This document shows, piece by piece, positions 33,003-42,556 of a stretch of DNA of 64,000 bases (positions are counted from its first letter, which is position 1; every line of letters begins with the position of its first letter). Location of the stretch: NCBI GenBank assembly GCA_947624685.1, contig CANQLJ010000005.1, positions 1 through 64,000 of the forward strand, in the 5' to 3' direction. The position numbers and the translations under genes are program-made. This stretch comes from Candidatus Gastranaerophilales bacterium (lineage in GTDB: Bacteria; Cyanobacteriota; Vampirovibrionia; Gastranaerophilales; Gastranaerophilaceae). The notes beneath the pieces were generated by a model, which had not been told where the DNA came from, did not search any database, and was given only the letters and a program-made list of their open reading frames with translations.

Positions 33003-33050
33003 GAAAAAAGCAAATGATTTCATATCGGAATTGTTTGCTTTTTTCTTTTT
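33003..33050 (+). terminator. Intrinsic terminator at the end of the repeat tract
   Basis: GAAAAAAGCAAA (33003-33014) pairs with TTTGCTTTTTTC (33034-33045), followed by TTTTTTG. It probably ends transcription from the 31484-32539 gene pair after it runs through the repeat tract, so the tract would be transcribed as a long 3' untranslated region. Confidence 0.75.
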
Positions 33051-33197
33051 TGCTTCAAAGAACTTTAAAACTTCCAAAGAACTTCCAACGAACTTTCAAA
33101 AAACCTCATATAACCACAAAATAATAGCTCATAGGCTAATATATTTTTCTTAAATAAATAATATAAATTTTATTGTAGTTTATATGAGATAGCAAAA

Positions 33198-35372
33198 TTG
33201 AAAAATCGTTTTAGGAAAATATTTTGTCTTGTAATTTTATTTAATATTTTATTTTTAAATTGTCATTTTGCACATTTTACTAATTTTATTGTATTGGCTC
33301 AAGAAACAAACCCGGCCCAAAATAGCCAAAGCGAAAACAAATATCCGATTTTCAGCCAATTTTATATAAACCAAGATGTCCATGAAAAATTCAACCGAAA
33401 AATATTTAATATAAATTTAAAGGTAAATAAAATTTTTGTAAAAAATGTCCATATCCTTTGGGCAAGCCTTGTTCCAAAGTTTATTATAGATAGCTTAAAC
33501 CTTGCATATAGTAACATTGAATACCCAAAAAAAGTCGTAAGTGCGCTTTTGCAAAAGGATTTTGATGCAATTAAACATGAAACAAAAAGGTTTTTGATAA
33601 ACACGACTTTGGGTTTTGCGGGGCTTGTTGATATGGCAGATAGGATATTCAACCTTGAACCCTACAATGAAGATATGGAGCAGGCATTAGCCAAATGCAA
33701 GATGAAATGCGGAAATTATCTTGTTTTACCTTTTTTATCTTCAACATCTTCAAGAGATATAATGGGAAGAATCCTTGATTTTGCACTTAATCCGACGACA
33801 TATATCGCCTCTCCCGTTGCTGCCGCGATAAAAATGGGACTTTTAATTAATCGAACGACATTTATTCAACCGATAATAAAAATGGTCGAATCAAATTTTG
33901 TAGACCCGTATGACGTTGCAAGGGAATTTTACGGGATTGATAAATATATTAAATTATCTAATTACGATAGGAAAAATGTCATTGAAAACATCAAAGAAAC
34001 CTATAATGATGATGAAAAAGAGCTTGTCGATAATAATGAAAATCTTCAAGTCAAAGGAAAAGTTCAAGACGGCGAAAATTTGATTGTGACCATGGAATCG
34101 AATAATGATTTAACGGCAGACATTGCGCTTTTGGATTATAATGCGCAAAATCCGGTTATGGATTCAATGAGAACGGCGTTATTTGATTTAAAATCCTCAA
34201 ATAAATCTATCTGGCAGGAAATTTCCCTCTGGAATCGAAATTTCGATAAAAAAATCAAAACCGCATCGGTCGAAATAACCCCAAACAGGGAAAAATATTT
34301 TTTCAGATATATTTTACAAAAACAAAAAGCCTCGCCTCTGGCTATCATTCTTCCTTCGATAGGGGAAGGCATAAATAATTCCCATAGCTCAATTTTGGCT
34401 GATATGTTTTATAAAGAAGGCTATAGCGTAATAATTTTGGGCAGTCATTTTCAATGGGAATTTTTAAAAAGTATGGAAAAAGGCTATAAACCGGGCCTCA
34501 TTCAAGATGATGTAAAATATATTAATCTTGCGATAGAAAAAATTATAAAATATTTAAGCGAAAAATATGACAGAGTTTTTCTTGAAAGAACGGCTCTGGG
34601 TACGTCATTGGGCGCATTTTCGACCTTGTTTTTGGCAAACAATCAATATCAAACGGGCGCAAATAACATCGATAAATTTATCGCAATTTGCCCGCCTTAT
34701 GAACTTTTATATGCGATAGATAAGATTGATAATATTATGGAATCTTGGCAAAAATACCCGGGCGATCTGGGCGATAAAATCGCTCTTTGCGCGGCAAAAG
34801 TTATGAGAATTTATAAAGATAAAGAAAAAGTCGCAAAAGATTTTAGCAAATTACCTTTTTCAAATTTCGAAGCGAAGTTAATCAGCGCCTTTATTTTCCA
34901 TCAAAAACTATCCGACCTTGTTTTAATTATCGAAAAAGAAAATAATCCGAATCAAAATCAAGATGAACTATATTCGCTTGTCCATAAAATAGATTATAAA
35001 GATTATATGGAAAAATATTTCCTCTCAAATCACTCAAAAGATGAATTAAATGCCCTAAACAGCCTTGGCGCTATACAGAATTATTTAATTAATAATGATA
35101 ATTATAAAATCTATCATAGCCTTGATGATTATTTGATAAACAAAGCTCAATTGAAGCTTTTGAAAAATTTATGCGATGATAAACTTGTCTTATTCAGCAA
35201 TGGCGCTCATCTTGGCTTTTTATATCGGGATGAATTTATAAATGAATTAATTAGTGATATAAAATTAAATTCCAAAGGACATCAGGAAAAATTTGACCCA
35301 GATTCAAATAAAAACGTCAAAAAAGATTCAAAAGATAATGAAAATAAAGAGGCGCTTTCCCTGCTGCATTAA
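33198..35372 (+). CDS. MlaA-type lipid-transport domain fused to an alpha/beta hydrolase
   Basis: 724 residues. After an N-terminal export signal (possible cleavage at VLAQE; no good lipobox) residues about 60-210 match MlaA/VacJ: HEKFNRKIFNINLKVNK, LVPKFIIDSLNLAYSNIEYP, KRFLINTTLGFAGLVDMAD and CGNYLVLPFLSSTSSRDIMGRILD. MlaA extracts phospholipids from the outer leaflet of the outer membrane. Residues about 370-690 look like an alpha/beta hydrolase: PLAIILPSIGEG strand, nucleophile elbow GTSLGA, and SNGAHLGFL with a probable catalytic His. The fusion suggests removal and hydrolysis of surface lipids by one protein. The TTG start is the only option before the signal peptide. Confidence 0.75.
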   Translation: MKNRFRKIFCLVILFNILFLNCHFAHFTNFIVLAQETNPAQNSQSENKYPIFSQFYINQDVHEKFNRKIFNINLKVNKIFVKNVHILWASLVPKFIIDSLNLAYSNIEYPKKVVSALLQKDFDAIKHETKRFLINTTLGFAGLVDMADRIFNLEPYNEDMEQALAKCKMKCGNYLVLPFLSSTSSRDIMGRILDFALNPTTYIASPVAAAIKMGLLINRTTFIQPIIKMVESNFVDPYDVAREFYGIDKYIKLSNYDRKNVIENIKETYNDDEKELVDNNENLQVKGKVQDGENLIVTMESNNDLTADIALLDYNAQNPVMDSMRTALFDLKSSNKSIWQEISLWNRNFDKKIKTASVEITPNREKYFFRYILQKQKASPLAIILPSIGEGINNSHSSILADMFYKEGYSVIILGSHFQWEFLKSMEKGYKPGLIQDDVKYINLAIEKIIKYLSEKYDRVFLERTALGTSLGAFSTLFLANNQYQTGANNIDKFIAICPPYELLYAIDKIDNIMESWQKYPGDLGDKIALCAAKVMRIYKDKEKVAKDFSKLPFSNFEAKLISAFIFHQKLSDLVLIIEKENNPNQNQDELYSLVHKIDYKDYMEKYFLSNHSKDELNALNSLGAIQNYLINNDNYKIYHSLDDYLINKAQLKLLKNLCDDKLVLFSNGAHLGFLYRDEFINELISDIKLNSKGHQEKFDPDSNKNVKKDSKDNENKEALSLLH

Positions 35373-35392
35373 AATTGGGCATTAAAATTGCA

Positions 35393-36637
35393 TTAGCAAA
35401 TGTAACCTTTAATAGCTGATTTTGCGGCAGTATAGGGGCTTGAAAGATAGATAAAGCCTTCGGTGTTACCCATTCTGCCTTGAAAATTTCTGTTTTGGGT
35501 AGCAAGACAATTTTCGCCGCTTCCTAAAATCCCCCCATGCACGCCCACGCATGGGCCGCAGCCTGAAGGAATAAGATTTGCTCCGGCTTCTAAAAATATC
35601 TCTAATAACCCTTCTTTTGAAGCTTGGATATATGTATCTTTGCTTGCGGGAGCGATAATTAACCTAACGTCAGGGTGAACCTTGTTTCCTTTTAAGACAC
35701 TAGCTGCGATTCTTAGGTCTTCGATTCTTCCGTTTGTACAGGTACCAATGAATACTTGGTTTAATTTAACATTATTTAATTCATCCGCTTTTTTAACGTT
35801 ATCAACCGTATGCGGGCATGAAACCATTCTATCTACGCTTGAAGCGTCAATTTTAATTGTTTTTTCATAGATTGCATCATCATCCATTTTTATTTCTTTA
35901 AATTTATCAGCCCTGTTTCTTTGTGATAAAAATTCTTTTGTTTTTTCATCCGTCTCAAATAACCCTGCCTTTGCGCCCGCTTCAACTGCCATATTGGCTA
36001 AAGTGAATCTTTGAGACATTGTCATATTTTTTATTGTTTCACCGCAAAATTCTAATGCTCGATATGTTGCTCCATCCGCTCCGATAAGTCCGATAAGATA
36101 GAGCATGAGGTCTTTTGAAGTGACATTATCTTTAAAATTCCCATCTACTTCAATTTTAAATGAATTTGGAACTTTAAACCAGGTTTTACCAAATGCCATA
36201 GATACTGCAATATCGGTTGAACCCATGCCTGTTGCAAATGCTCCTAAAGCGCCCGAAGTACATGTATGAGAATCAGCTCCGACAAGGATTTCTCCGGGGT
36301 TGACATAATCTTCCACAAGTCTTTGGTGGCAAACGCCCTGACCGATGTCAGATAAGATTGCTCCATATTCTTTAGCGAATTCTCTTATAATTTTATGAGC
36401 GTCAGAGAGCTCTTTTCGAGGGCTAGGCGCTGCATGGTCAATAAAAAGAATTGTTCTTTTGGGATTAAAGAGTTTTTTATTTAATTTTTTAAATTCTTTA
36501 ATGGCCAAAGGCCCTGTGCCATCTTGTGTTGCGCAAACATCGATATTTGCTATAACAAGCTCATTAAATTTCACATCATGTCCGGCATGGGAATATAGAT
36601 GAGAATAGAGAATTTTTTGCGCTAAGGTTAATCCCAT
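35393..36637 (-). CDS. LeuC/homoaconitase/dimethylmalate-dehydratase family large subunit (paralogue 1)
   Basis: 414 residues, aconitase superfamily. Motifs: ATQDGTGPLAIKEF, GADSHTCTSGALGAFATGMGSTD, IGTCTNGRIEDLR (first cluster Cys) and SGCGPCVGVHGG (two more) for the [4Fe-4S] cluster. DHAAPSPRKELSDAHKIIREFA and DIGQGVCHQ differ from ordinary LeuC and recall 2,3-dimethylmalate dehydratase-like members, so the substrate is uncertain. No small subunit (leuD) is adjacent. AAGGAG lies before the ATG. A second paralogue is 4.4 kb away. Confidence 0.82.
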   Translation of the reverse strand: MGLTLAQKILYSHLYSHAGHDVKFNELVIANIDVCATQDGTGPLAIKEFKKLNKKLFNPKRTILFIDHAAPSPRKELSDAHKIIREFAKEYGAILSDIGQGVCHQRLVEDYVNPGEILVGADSHTCTSGALGAFATGMGSTDIAVSMAFGKTWFKVPNSFKIEVDGNFKDNVTSKDLMLYLIGLIGADGATYRALEFCGETIKNMTMSQRFTLANMAVEAGAKAGLFETDEKTKEFLSQRNRADKFKEIKMDDDAIYEKTIKIDASSVDRMVSCPHTVDNVKKADELNNVKLNQVFIGTCTNGRIEDLRIAASVLKGNKVHPDVRLIIAPASKDTYIQASKEGLLEIFLEAGANLIPSGCGPCVGVHGGILGSGENCLATQNRNFQGRMGNTEGFIYLSSPYTAAKSAIKGYIC

Positions 36638-36781
36638 AAAAACAACTCCTTAAATAATCATATTTTTAATTATAAAACAAAAATGAAATACAAGTATTAA
36701 AGATATTTCGTTTAATTATATGATAACAAAGGGGCTTTTTTCTATGATAATAAAGCAATAAATTAGGAGTATTGTAACAAA

Positions 36782-37552
36782 ATGGATATATTTGCTCTTA
36801 TAGGCACCTTTTTTGGGATTGGTATGATTCTTTTGGGCCAAGCCCTTGAAGGCGGAAACATCAGTCAGTTATTGCAAATCACGGCATTTTTCATCGTTGC
36901 CGGAGGTACAACGGGGGCTGTATTTTTAAGCTTCCCGATAGAAGATTTTAAAACGGCAGCGCATTGTATCGGGGTTGTATATTTTGGAAAACCGCCAAAA
37001 CTTGAAACTTTGATACAAGAAATAATCGGTTATGCCCAAAAAGCAAGAAAAGAAGGGGTAATCGTTTTGGAAAAAGAAGCAAGAAACGCTTCTCACCCTC
37101 TTTTGAAACTCGGTCTTGAAGCGGTTGCAGACGGCGCCGACCCGACACTGGTTAAAGATATGATGGAGACACAATTGAGCCAAATTCAGGAAAAAATCGC
37201 TGCAGGGGCAAAGGTTCTTGAATCTGCGGGCGGTTATTCTCCGACATTAGGTATCATCGGTGCGGTCTTGGGTCTGATTCAGGTTATGCAGAACTTAACC
37301 GACCCTTCTAAATTAGGGGCAGGTATCGCGGTTGCTTTCGTTGCAACGATATACGGTCTTGTCATCGCAAACTTAATTACAATACCTTTTTCAACAAGGG
37401 CAAAAAGAAAATATGCTCACATTTTTACATCAATGGAGCTTATGATAGAAGGGATTTTATCTATCCAAGCGGGCGAATCACCCGCACTAATCGAAAGAAA
37501 GCTTGAATGCTACATTGTCGATAAAAAGGAGAATGATAAAGGAAAAGCATAA
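36782..37552 (+). CDS. motA: Flagellar motor stator protein MotA
   Basis: 256 residues with four membrane segments. The MotA/ExbB core is plain: VLESAGGYSPTLGIIGAVLGLIQVM (about 143-167, with the conserved Pro near TM3) and GAGIAVAFVATIYGLVIANL (about 181-200, TM4). Residues about 80-140 form the cytoplasmic loop that meets the rotor (RKEGVIVLEKEA). Five MotA surround two MotB and pass ions to drive rotation. motB starts two bases later. AGGAG lies 12 bases before the ATG, a little far. Confidence 0.93.
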   Translation: MDIFALIGTFFGIGMILLGQALEGGNISQLLQITAFFIVAGGTTGAVFLSFPIEDFKTAAHCIGVVYFGKPPKLETLIQEIIGYAQKARKEGVIVLEKEARNASHPLLKLGLEAVADGADPTLVKDMMETQLSQIQEKIAAGAKVLESAGGYSPTLGIIGAVLGLIQVMQNLTDPSKLGAGIAVAFVATIYGLVIANLITIPFSTRAKRKYAHIFTSMELMIEGILSIQAGESPALIERKLECYIVDKKENDKGKA

Positions 37553-37554
37553 TA

Positions 37555-38532
37555 ATGGCAAAGAAAAAACCTCCCGAGGAGCACGAAAATCTCGAGCGTT
37601 GGCTCGTTTCATATGCGGATTTTATGACGCTGTTATTTGCAACGTTCGTTGTCTTGTATGCGTTAGCTCAATCGGATGTTAATTCTTTCCAAAACATCGA
37701 AGAAGCGCTGAGGAAGGCTTTCAGCCAAAATATCTTTGATAATCAGGCAAATATTTTAACGGGTCAAGATTCGATTCTGGAAGGCGAAAGCGGAGCGACA
37801 AACCCTCTGATGCTTGAATATATGAGCCAAAAATACGAACAAACTTCCTATGAAGATATAAAAGACGATATTGACCAATTAAAACAAGACGGCTTGTCCG
37901 CGGAAATCGATAACCGAGGGCTTGTAATAAGATTAAATGAACATGCAATTAAATATGCCCCCGGAACCGCCCGCCTCACGAAGGAATCCTACGGGATATT
38001 GGATATGGTTGCTTCAATTATTCAAAAGAGATTTTCAATCCACTATATTCAAGTTGAAGGCCACAGCGACTCTGACCCAATTAAGACACCTCAATATCCT
38101 TCAAACTGGGAATTATCGTCAGCAAGGGCGGCAAGCGTCATCAGATACTTTATAAAAAACCATGGGTTCAACCCAAAAGTATTTTCTGTTTTGGGTTTAG
38201 CCGACACCGTGCCTTTGGTTAAAAATGATACGCCCCAAAATAAAGCAAAAAACAGACGTGTTGAAATTGTTGTCTTGAGAAACAAAAATAAAGACCTGTC
38301 CAAGAAAAATATGGATGAAATTTTAGATGAAGCAAAATTATATCAAAAGAAAGCTCAATACATAAAATCGCCTTCGCAGGCAATTGAAGGGCTTGTGGGA
38401 AATGATAAAGATATGCTCAAAAACGTCATAGACCTATCCGAAAGATATGACAACGAAACAGAGCGCATCAATAATCTTGAAAATGAAGATTACATTAATG
38501 ACGGCAAAAAACCCGATTTTTTGGAGCAATAG
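37555..38532 (+). CDS. motB: Flagellar motor stator protein MotB
   Basis: 325 residues. A single N-terminal membrane segment contains the ion-binding Asp in YADFMTLLFATFVVLYALAQ (about 19-38). A plug/linker region follows, then the OmpA-like murein-binding domain (about 135-245): LNEHAIKYAPGTARL, VEGHSDSDPIK, WELSSARAASVIRYFI, NRRVEIVVLRN. The C-terminal 80 residues are a longer charged tail than in most MotB. Whether H+ or Na+ is used cannot be read from the motif. Confidence 0.93.
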   Translation: MAKKKPPEEHENLERWLVSYADFMTLLFATFVVLYALAQSDVNSFQNIEEALRKAFSQNIFDNQANILTGQDSILEGESGATNPLMLEYMSQKYEQTSYEDIKDDIDQLKQDGLSAEIDNRGLVIRLNEHAIKYAPGTARLTKESYGILDMVASIIQKRFSIHYIQVEGHSDSDPIKTPQYPSNWELSSARAASVIRYFIKNHGFNPKVFSVLGLADTVPLVKNDTPQNKAKNRRVEIVVLRNKNKDLSKKNMDEILDEAKLYQKKAQYIKSPSQAIEGLVGNDKDMLKNVIDLSERYDNETERINNLENEDYINDGKKPDFLEQ

Positions 38533-38541
38533 AACAAAAAG

Positions 38542-39729
38542 ATGGCAAATAAAGAATATTTTATTATATTTGGAGGAGGAGGAATCCGGGGATTATCCTA
38601 TTGCGGGGCTTTTAAGGCGCTTTTAGAAAATGACATTAAAATAACGGGATGCGCGGGAAGCTCAATTGGTGCGGTTTTTGCTTCTCTTTGGGCGGTGGGT
38701 TACAGTTATGATGAAATCTTTGAAATACTTGCCGACACCGGTTTTGAGATGTTTATTGATATAAATATTGACCTTAAAAAGGAGCTTGCTTTTTCTAAGG
38801 GAAAGATTTTTTACGATTGGATTAAAGAAAAAATCGAGCAGAAATTTTATTTTGACCACTATAAAAAAGAAAAAATGCCTCCCGTTCGCTTTTGCGACAT
38901 AAAAAATAATTTGATTATTTATTCGGTTGACCTCACAAATTTAAAATTCCATGAATTTTCGAAACAAAAAACTCCCGATTTTGAAATTGCAAAAGCTGTT
39001 CGGGCTTCCGTTTCGATGCCCGGGTTATTTACGCCCGTTGAAGTTGAGGGGAATTTGATTGTGGATGGTGATTTATTAAAATCCGCGCCTCTTTGGCGGC
39101 TTTGCGACACGATTAAAAATTCGAAAGATAAAATAATCGAATTTCGGCTCGAGGATAATGAAACGCCAAAAAAAATCACAAATTCGATAGAATATGTAAA
39201 TCGCGTCTACAACGCTTTTTGCGGCTTTGCGACAGATTATATAATTGATTTATATAAAGAAAAAGACCGCTTTGACTATATTAAAATCAATACACAAGAT
39301 GTGAGTGTCGTCGATTTTTTAATTTCAAAAGAAAAGAAAAAAGAGCTCTATGACACGGGTTACATAAAGACTAAAGAATATTTTAAACAGTATTTTCCAA
39401 AAAAAGAAAAAATGCTTTTGAAAAAATATGAAATTTTGGTCAATAAATTAATGAAATTTCAAGAAGCTTTTAATAATTCAAACTATGCAAAATCTTATTT
39501 AAGGCTTTGCGAGATTTTTATGTTTCTTTGCGAGGAGAAAAAATATCTCGATTCAAAGATATATGAGATGTTTTTGGATTTTAAAAATGAATTTATAAAA
39601 AACTATAAAGACGTTAATTTCTTTGGCTTTAAAAAGGCGGAAGTGGACAACAAACACGAACTTACAAGAATGATGCTTGAAATTATCCATGTTCTTGCTT
39701 CAAAGACTCAAGAGCTCGGCCTTAATTAA
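38542..39729 (+). CDS. Patatin-like phospholipase
   Basis: 395 residues. The N-terminal patatin domain shows the oxyanion loop GGGGIRGLSYCGAFKAL, the nucleophile GSSIGA (G-S-G motif) near residue 38, and the catalytic Asp in VDGDLLKSAPLW (about 173-184), giving the Ser-Asp dyad. The family hydrolyses phospholipid acyl chains. There is no signal peptide, so it would act from the cytoplasm. Nine bases after motB on the same strand; possibly co-transcribed. The C-terminal 150 residues are helical and unassigned. The 3' end overlaps the convergent carboxypeptidase gene by four bases. Confidence 0.9.
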   Translation: MANKEYFIIFGGGGIRGLSYCGAFKALLENDIKITGCAGSSIGAVFASLWAVGYSYDEIFEILADTGFEMFIDINIDLKKELAFSKGKIFYDWIKEKIEQKFYFDHYKKEKMPPVRFCDIKNNLIIYSVDLTNLKFHEFSKQKTPDFEIAKAVRASVSMPGLFTPVEVEGNLIVDGDLLKSAPLWRLCDTIKNSKDKIIEFRLEDNETPKKITNSIEYVNRVYNAFCGFATDYIIDLYKEKDRFDYIKINTQDVSVVDFLISKEKKKELYDTGYIKTKEYFKQYFPKKEKMLLKKYEILVNKLMKFQEAFNNSNYAKSYLRLCEIFMFLCEEKKYLDSKIYEMFLDFKNEFIKNYKDVNFFGFKKAEVDNKHELTRMMLEIIHVLASKTQELGLN

Positions 39730-41066
39730 TAATTTTTGTATAATTCGCTTATCATATTTTCTTCAAAATACTTTAACAGCGCTTTTCTTTTGGGGCTGTT
39801 TTGGGTGATGATTCCAAAATATATTTCTTTATTTTGTTTAGAATTTAAAACTCCCGCTAAGCTTGAATAGTTCTTTAATGTGCCGGTTTTAGCTTTTAAA
39901 TTATTTTGCAAATATAGCATTCTATCAGTCAATGTTCCTTCATTTGCGCTCATAAGAAGGGTTTTGAGGTCTGAAGAAATCAACAATTCATTAAAAATAC
40001 CCATATAGCTTTCAAGCGTGATTAGGTTTTGTCTTGAAACGCCCGAAGCGTCTGCTATAACTGTATTTTCATTTAAGTATTTTCTAAAAATCGCTCTAAA
40101 CATAGCTATAGCATCATCCAGCGCTGCGCTTCTTTGATAATCAATGTATTTTGCCCCTGCAACTTTAAAGACGACTTCTGCGATAAAATTATTTGAATTA
40201 TATAAAATTTCTCTTGAAATTTCTTTTATATTATGGCTCACAGAGGCGATATATTTAGCGTCAGAGGGAGTTTTTTTAATTTTTATTTGATTTAGATAAA
40301 CGATTTTATTTTTTTCCAAAGAAGCTCTCAATTTGACGTTAAAATTAATCTCGGGGTTTAAAACGGGCAAATTGATTATTTCATCTTTGTTGATCGTTCC
40401 TTTTAAAACGACAATGGAAGGGCTTTTTGGGGATGTTTCGATTTTATAATCTTGATTATCGCCGATTTTAAGCTCGTTTATTATTGCCATTTTGTAGGTG
40501 CCGTTTTGAATTACATCGACTCTTTGAGCAAGACTCGAGCGCCGAAGCGCAATTGTGGCATAATTTGAATCAATTATATAAGGGCTTATTCCTCTTTGAT
40601 AGGGCCAAACGTCCTCCTCAAGCCAAGAAGCCGGGTATAGTTCGTCTGAATCAATGATATAAGGGTCGATATAGAGGTTTTTAAAATTTGTATTTGAAAT
40701 TTTTGAAATTAATTCATCTAAATCACTTTGCTTCAAAAGCGCATCAGCACCAAGTTTAAGATAGATGTTATTTTGATTATCCTTGTATAGTGCGGTTTTA
40801 AATTCATAATCATCACCCAAAACAAGATATGACGCCCCAAAAGTGAGCACCTTTAGTGTGCTTGCGGGATTAAAAAGAGTGTTTTCATTTTTTTTATAAA
40901 TTATTTTTTTATCTGAATTGTCGAAAAAATAGACCCCAACGGGCGATTTTAAGTCAGATTTTGAAATAATGTCGTCAAAAACGTTTGCAAATGCGCCGCC
41001 GTTTAAAAGAAAAAGAAAAAGAAAAATAAAAGATAATACAAAAATAAAAAATAATTTTTTTTTCAA
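39726..41066 (-). CDS. dacB: PBP4-type D-alanyl-D-alanine carboxypeptidase/endopeptidase (peptidase S13)
   Basis: 446 residues from the TTG at 41066, placed after the leuC stop with GGGAG ten bases upstream (the ORF track uses an earlier TTG overlapping leuC). An N-terminal export segment (LFFIFVLSFIFLFLFLLNGGAFA) precedes the three active-site motifs of low-molecular-mass PBPs: STLK (Ser nucleophile, in NPASTLKVLTFGA), SNN (YNSNNFIAEV) and KTG (LKAKTGTLKNYSSLAG). It trims or cuts peptide stems of murein in the periplasm. Four bases downstream of the LeuC-like gene, likely co-transcribed. Confidence 0.88.
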   Translation of the reverse strand: MKKKLFFIFVLSFIFLFLFLLNGGAFANVFDDIISKSDLKSPVGVYFFDNSDKKIIYKKNENTLFNPASTLKVLTFGASYLVLGDDYEFKTALYKDNQNNIYLKLGADALLKQSDLDELISKISNTNFKNLYIDPYIIDSDELYPASWLEEDVWPYQRGISPYIIDSNYATIALRRSSLAQRVDVIQNGTYKMAIINELKIGDNQDYKIETSPKSPSIVVLKGTINKDEIINLPVLNPEINFNVKLRASLEKNKIVYLNQIKIKKTPSDAKYIASVSHNIKEISREILYNSNNFIAEVVFKVAGAKYIDYQRSAALDDAIAMFRAIFRKYLNENTVIADASGVSRQNLITLESYMGIFNELLISSDLKTLLMSANEGTLTDRMLYLQNNLKAKTGTLKNYSSLAGVLNSKQNKEIYFGIITQNSPKRKALLKYFEENMISELYKNY

Positions 41067-41070
41067 GATT

Positions 41071-42360
41071 TTATAACTCCCAAGGCGCGGCAATTCTTCC
41101 CATTATGGCGCTCGCTGCGGCGACATAGGGACTTGCAAGATATATTTTTGAATCAATGTGACCCATTCTTCCGACAAAATTTCGATTTGTCGTTGAAACG
41201 CAAACTTCATCTTTAGCTAAGACCCCCATATGACCTCCAAGACACGGCCCGCAAGTGGGAGTTGAAATTGCGACATTTGATTCCAATAATGTCTGATAAT
41301 ACCCTCTTTTAATTGATTCAAGGACAATTTCTTGCGTTGCGGGAAAAACAATCGCGCGAACGTCTTTGTGGACTTTTCTTCCTTTAAAAATTTTAGCTGC
41401 CATTTTAATATCTTCAAGCCTTCCGTTGGTGCAGCTTCCGATTACTACCTGATTAATTTTGATGTTATCTTCTATCGCTTCTTTTATGGTATGAGTATTT
41501 TCGGGCAAATGCGGATAGGCGACTATGCAATCAAGGTCGTTGACATCGTAATTTAAAACTCTTTCATAAGGCGCATTTTCGTCGCTTTTTAAAAACAGGG
41601 GTTCTCGAATTGAGCGATTTAATAAATATTCTTTTGTAATTTCATCAGGCTCAATGATTCCGTTTTTAGCTCCCGCTTCAATTGCCATATTACAAATGGT
41701 GAAACGCCCGTCCATATCAAGATTTCTTATTGTGCTTCCCGAAAATTCAAGCGCTTTATATAAAGCTCCATCCACTCCAATATCGCCAATGAGCTTCAGT
41801 ATCAAGTCTTTTGCGGTTGTGTATTTTTTTAATTTGCCTTCGAAATTGACTTTGATTGTTTTTGGAACCTTAAACCAAGTCCTTCCCGATGCCATAGCGC
41901 AGCCAAGGTCGGTTGAACCGACACCCGTTGAAAAAGCGCCCAACGCGCCATAGGTGCAGGTATGAGAATCGGCGCCTATTACAAGGTCGCCTGCGGTTAC
42001 TATTCCTTTCTCGGGTAAAAGCGCGTGCTCAATACCCATTGTGCCGACATCAAACTGATGCGTGAGATTTTGAGATTTTGCAAATTCTCTTAATGTTTTA
42101 GATAATTGAGCCGATTTTATGTCTTTGTTTGGTGAAAAATGGTCAGGGACAAGCACGACTCTTGATTTATCAAAGACATTTTCAGCACCCGTCAGATTAA
42201 ATTTATCGATTGCAATCGGCCCTGTAATATCATTTGCAAGAGCAATGTCGATTTTTGCTTCAATCAATTCATCATCTTTCACATAGTCTTTTGAACAGTG
42301 ATTAGCGAAGATTTTTTGAGTGATTGTCATGGGATGAACGACATTTTGCTCTTGAGCCAT
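41071..42360 (-). CDS. leuC: 3-isopropylmalate dehydratase large subunit-like (paralogue 2)
   Basis: 429 residues, closest of the two paralogues to archaeal/bacterial type-II LeuC. MTITQKIFANH, ANDITGPIAIDKF, VPDHFSPNKDIKSAQ, GIEHALLPEKG, GADSHTCTYGALGAFSTGVGSTD, IGSCTNGRLEDIKMAA and PTCGPCLGGHMG (cluster cysteines) are all in the expected order. With a LeuD partner it would isomerise 2- to 3-isopropylmalate in leucine synthesis, but no leuD is in the window. AAGGAAAATAAG precedes the ATG. Two bases downstream of the small cysteine protein gene, in one leftward unit with it and the NfnA-like gene. Confidence 0.85.
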   Translation of the reverse strand: MAQEQNVVHPMTITQKIFANHCSKDYVKDDELIEAKIDIALANDITGPIAIDKFNLTGAENVFDKSRVVLVPDHFSPNKDIKSAQLSKTLREFAKSQNLTHQFDVGTMGIEHALLPEKGIVTAGDLVIGADSHTCTYGALGAFSTGVGSTDLGCAMASGRTWFKVPKTIKVNFEGKLKKYTTAKDLILKLIGDIGVDGALYKALEFSGSTIRNLDMDGRFTICNMAIEAGAKNGIIEPDEITKEYLLNRSIREPLFLKSDENAPYERVLNYDVNDLDCIVAYPHLPENTHTIKEAIEDNIKINQVVIGSCTNGRLEDIKMAAKIFKGRKVHKDVRAIVFPATQEIVLESIKRGYYQTLLESNVAISTPTCGPCLGGHMGVLAKDEVCVSTTNRNFVGRMGHIDSKIYLASPYVAAASAIMGRIAAPWEL

Positions 42361-42361
42361 C

Positions 42362-42544
42362 TTATTTTCCTTGTTTTTGTTTAATTTCTAAAACATTATT
42401 GTGTGCTATAACGTATGCCATGCATGTTTTTGTACTTGACATCCACCAGGCGCATTTTTCTTGTAAACAGATTCTATAATCGTCATTGCCCGCGGATAGC
42501 AAAGGGCAATACGGGATTTTTTTTCTATCAACCGATTCGCTCAT
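42362..42544 (-). CDS. Small cysteine-rich protein
   Basis: 60 residues with the pattern CPLLSAGNDDYRICLQEKCAWWMSSTKTCMAY, four cysteines in a C-x14-C-x4-C-x8-C arrangement around an AWW. This resembles small conserved bacterial proteins that probably bind zinc or an Fe-S cluster. It is a real gene: GAGAG ribosome site and tight position between leuC (gap 1 base) and the NfnA-like gene (gap 12). Function unknown. Confidence 0.7.
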   Translation of the reverse strand: MSESVDRKKIPYCPLLSAGNDDYRICLQEKCAWWMSSTKTCMAYVIAHNNVLEIKQKQGK

Positions 42545-42556
42545 AACTCTCGCTTT

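Noticed and set aside
36700-36781. Sigma-28-type promoter before motA
   Set aside because: TAAAGATA and TATGATAA are present but the GCCGA core is missing and the spacer is too long.
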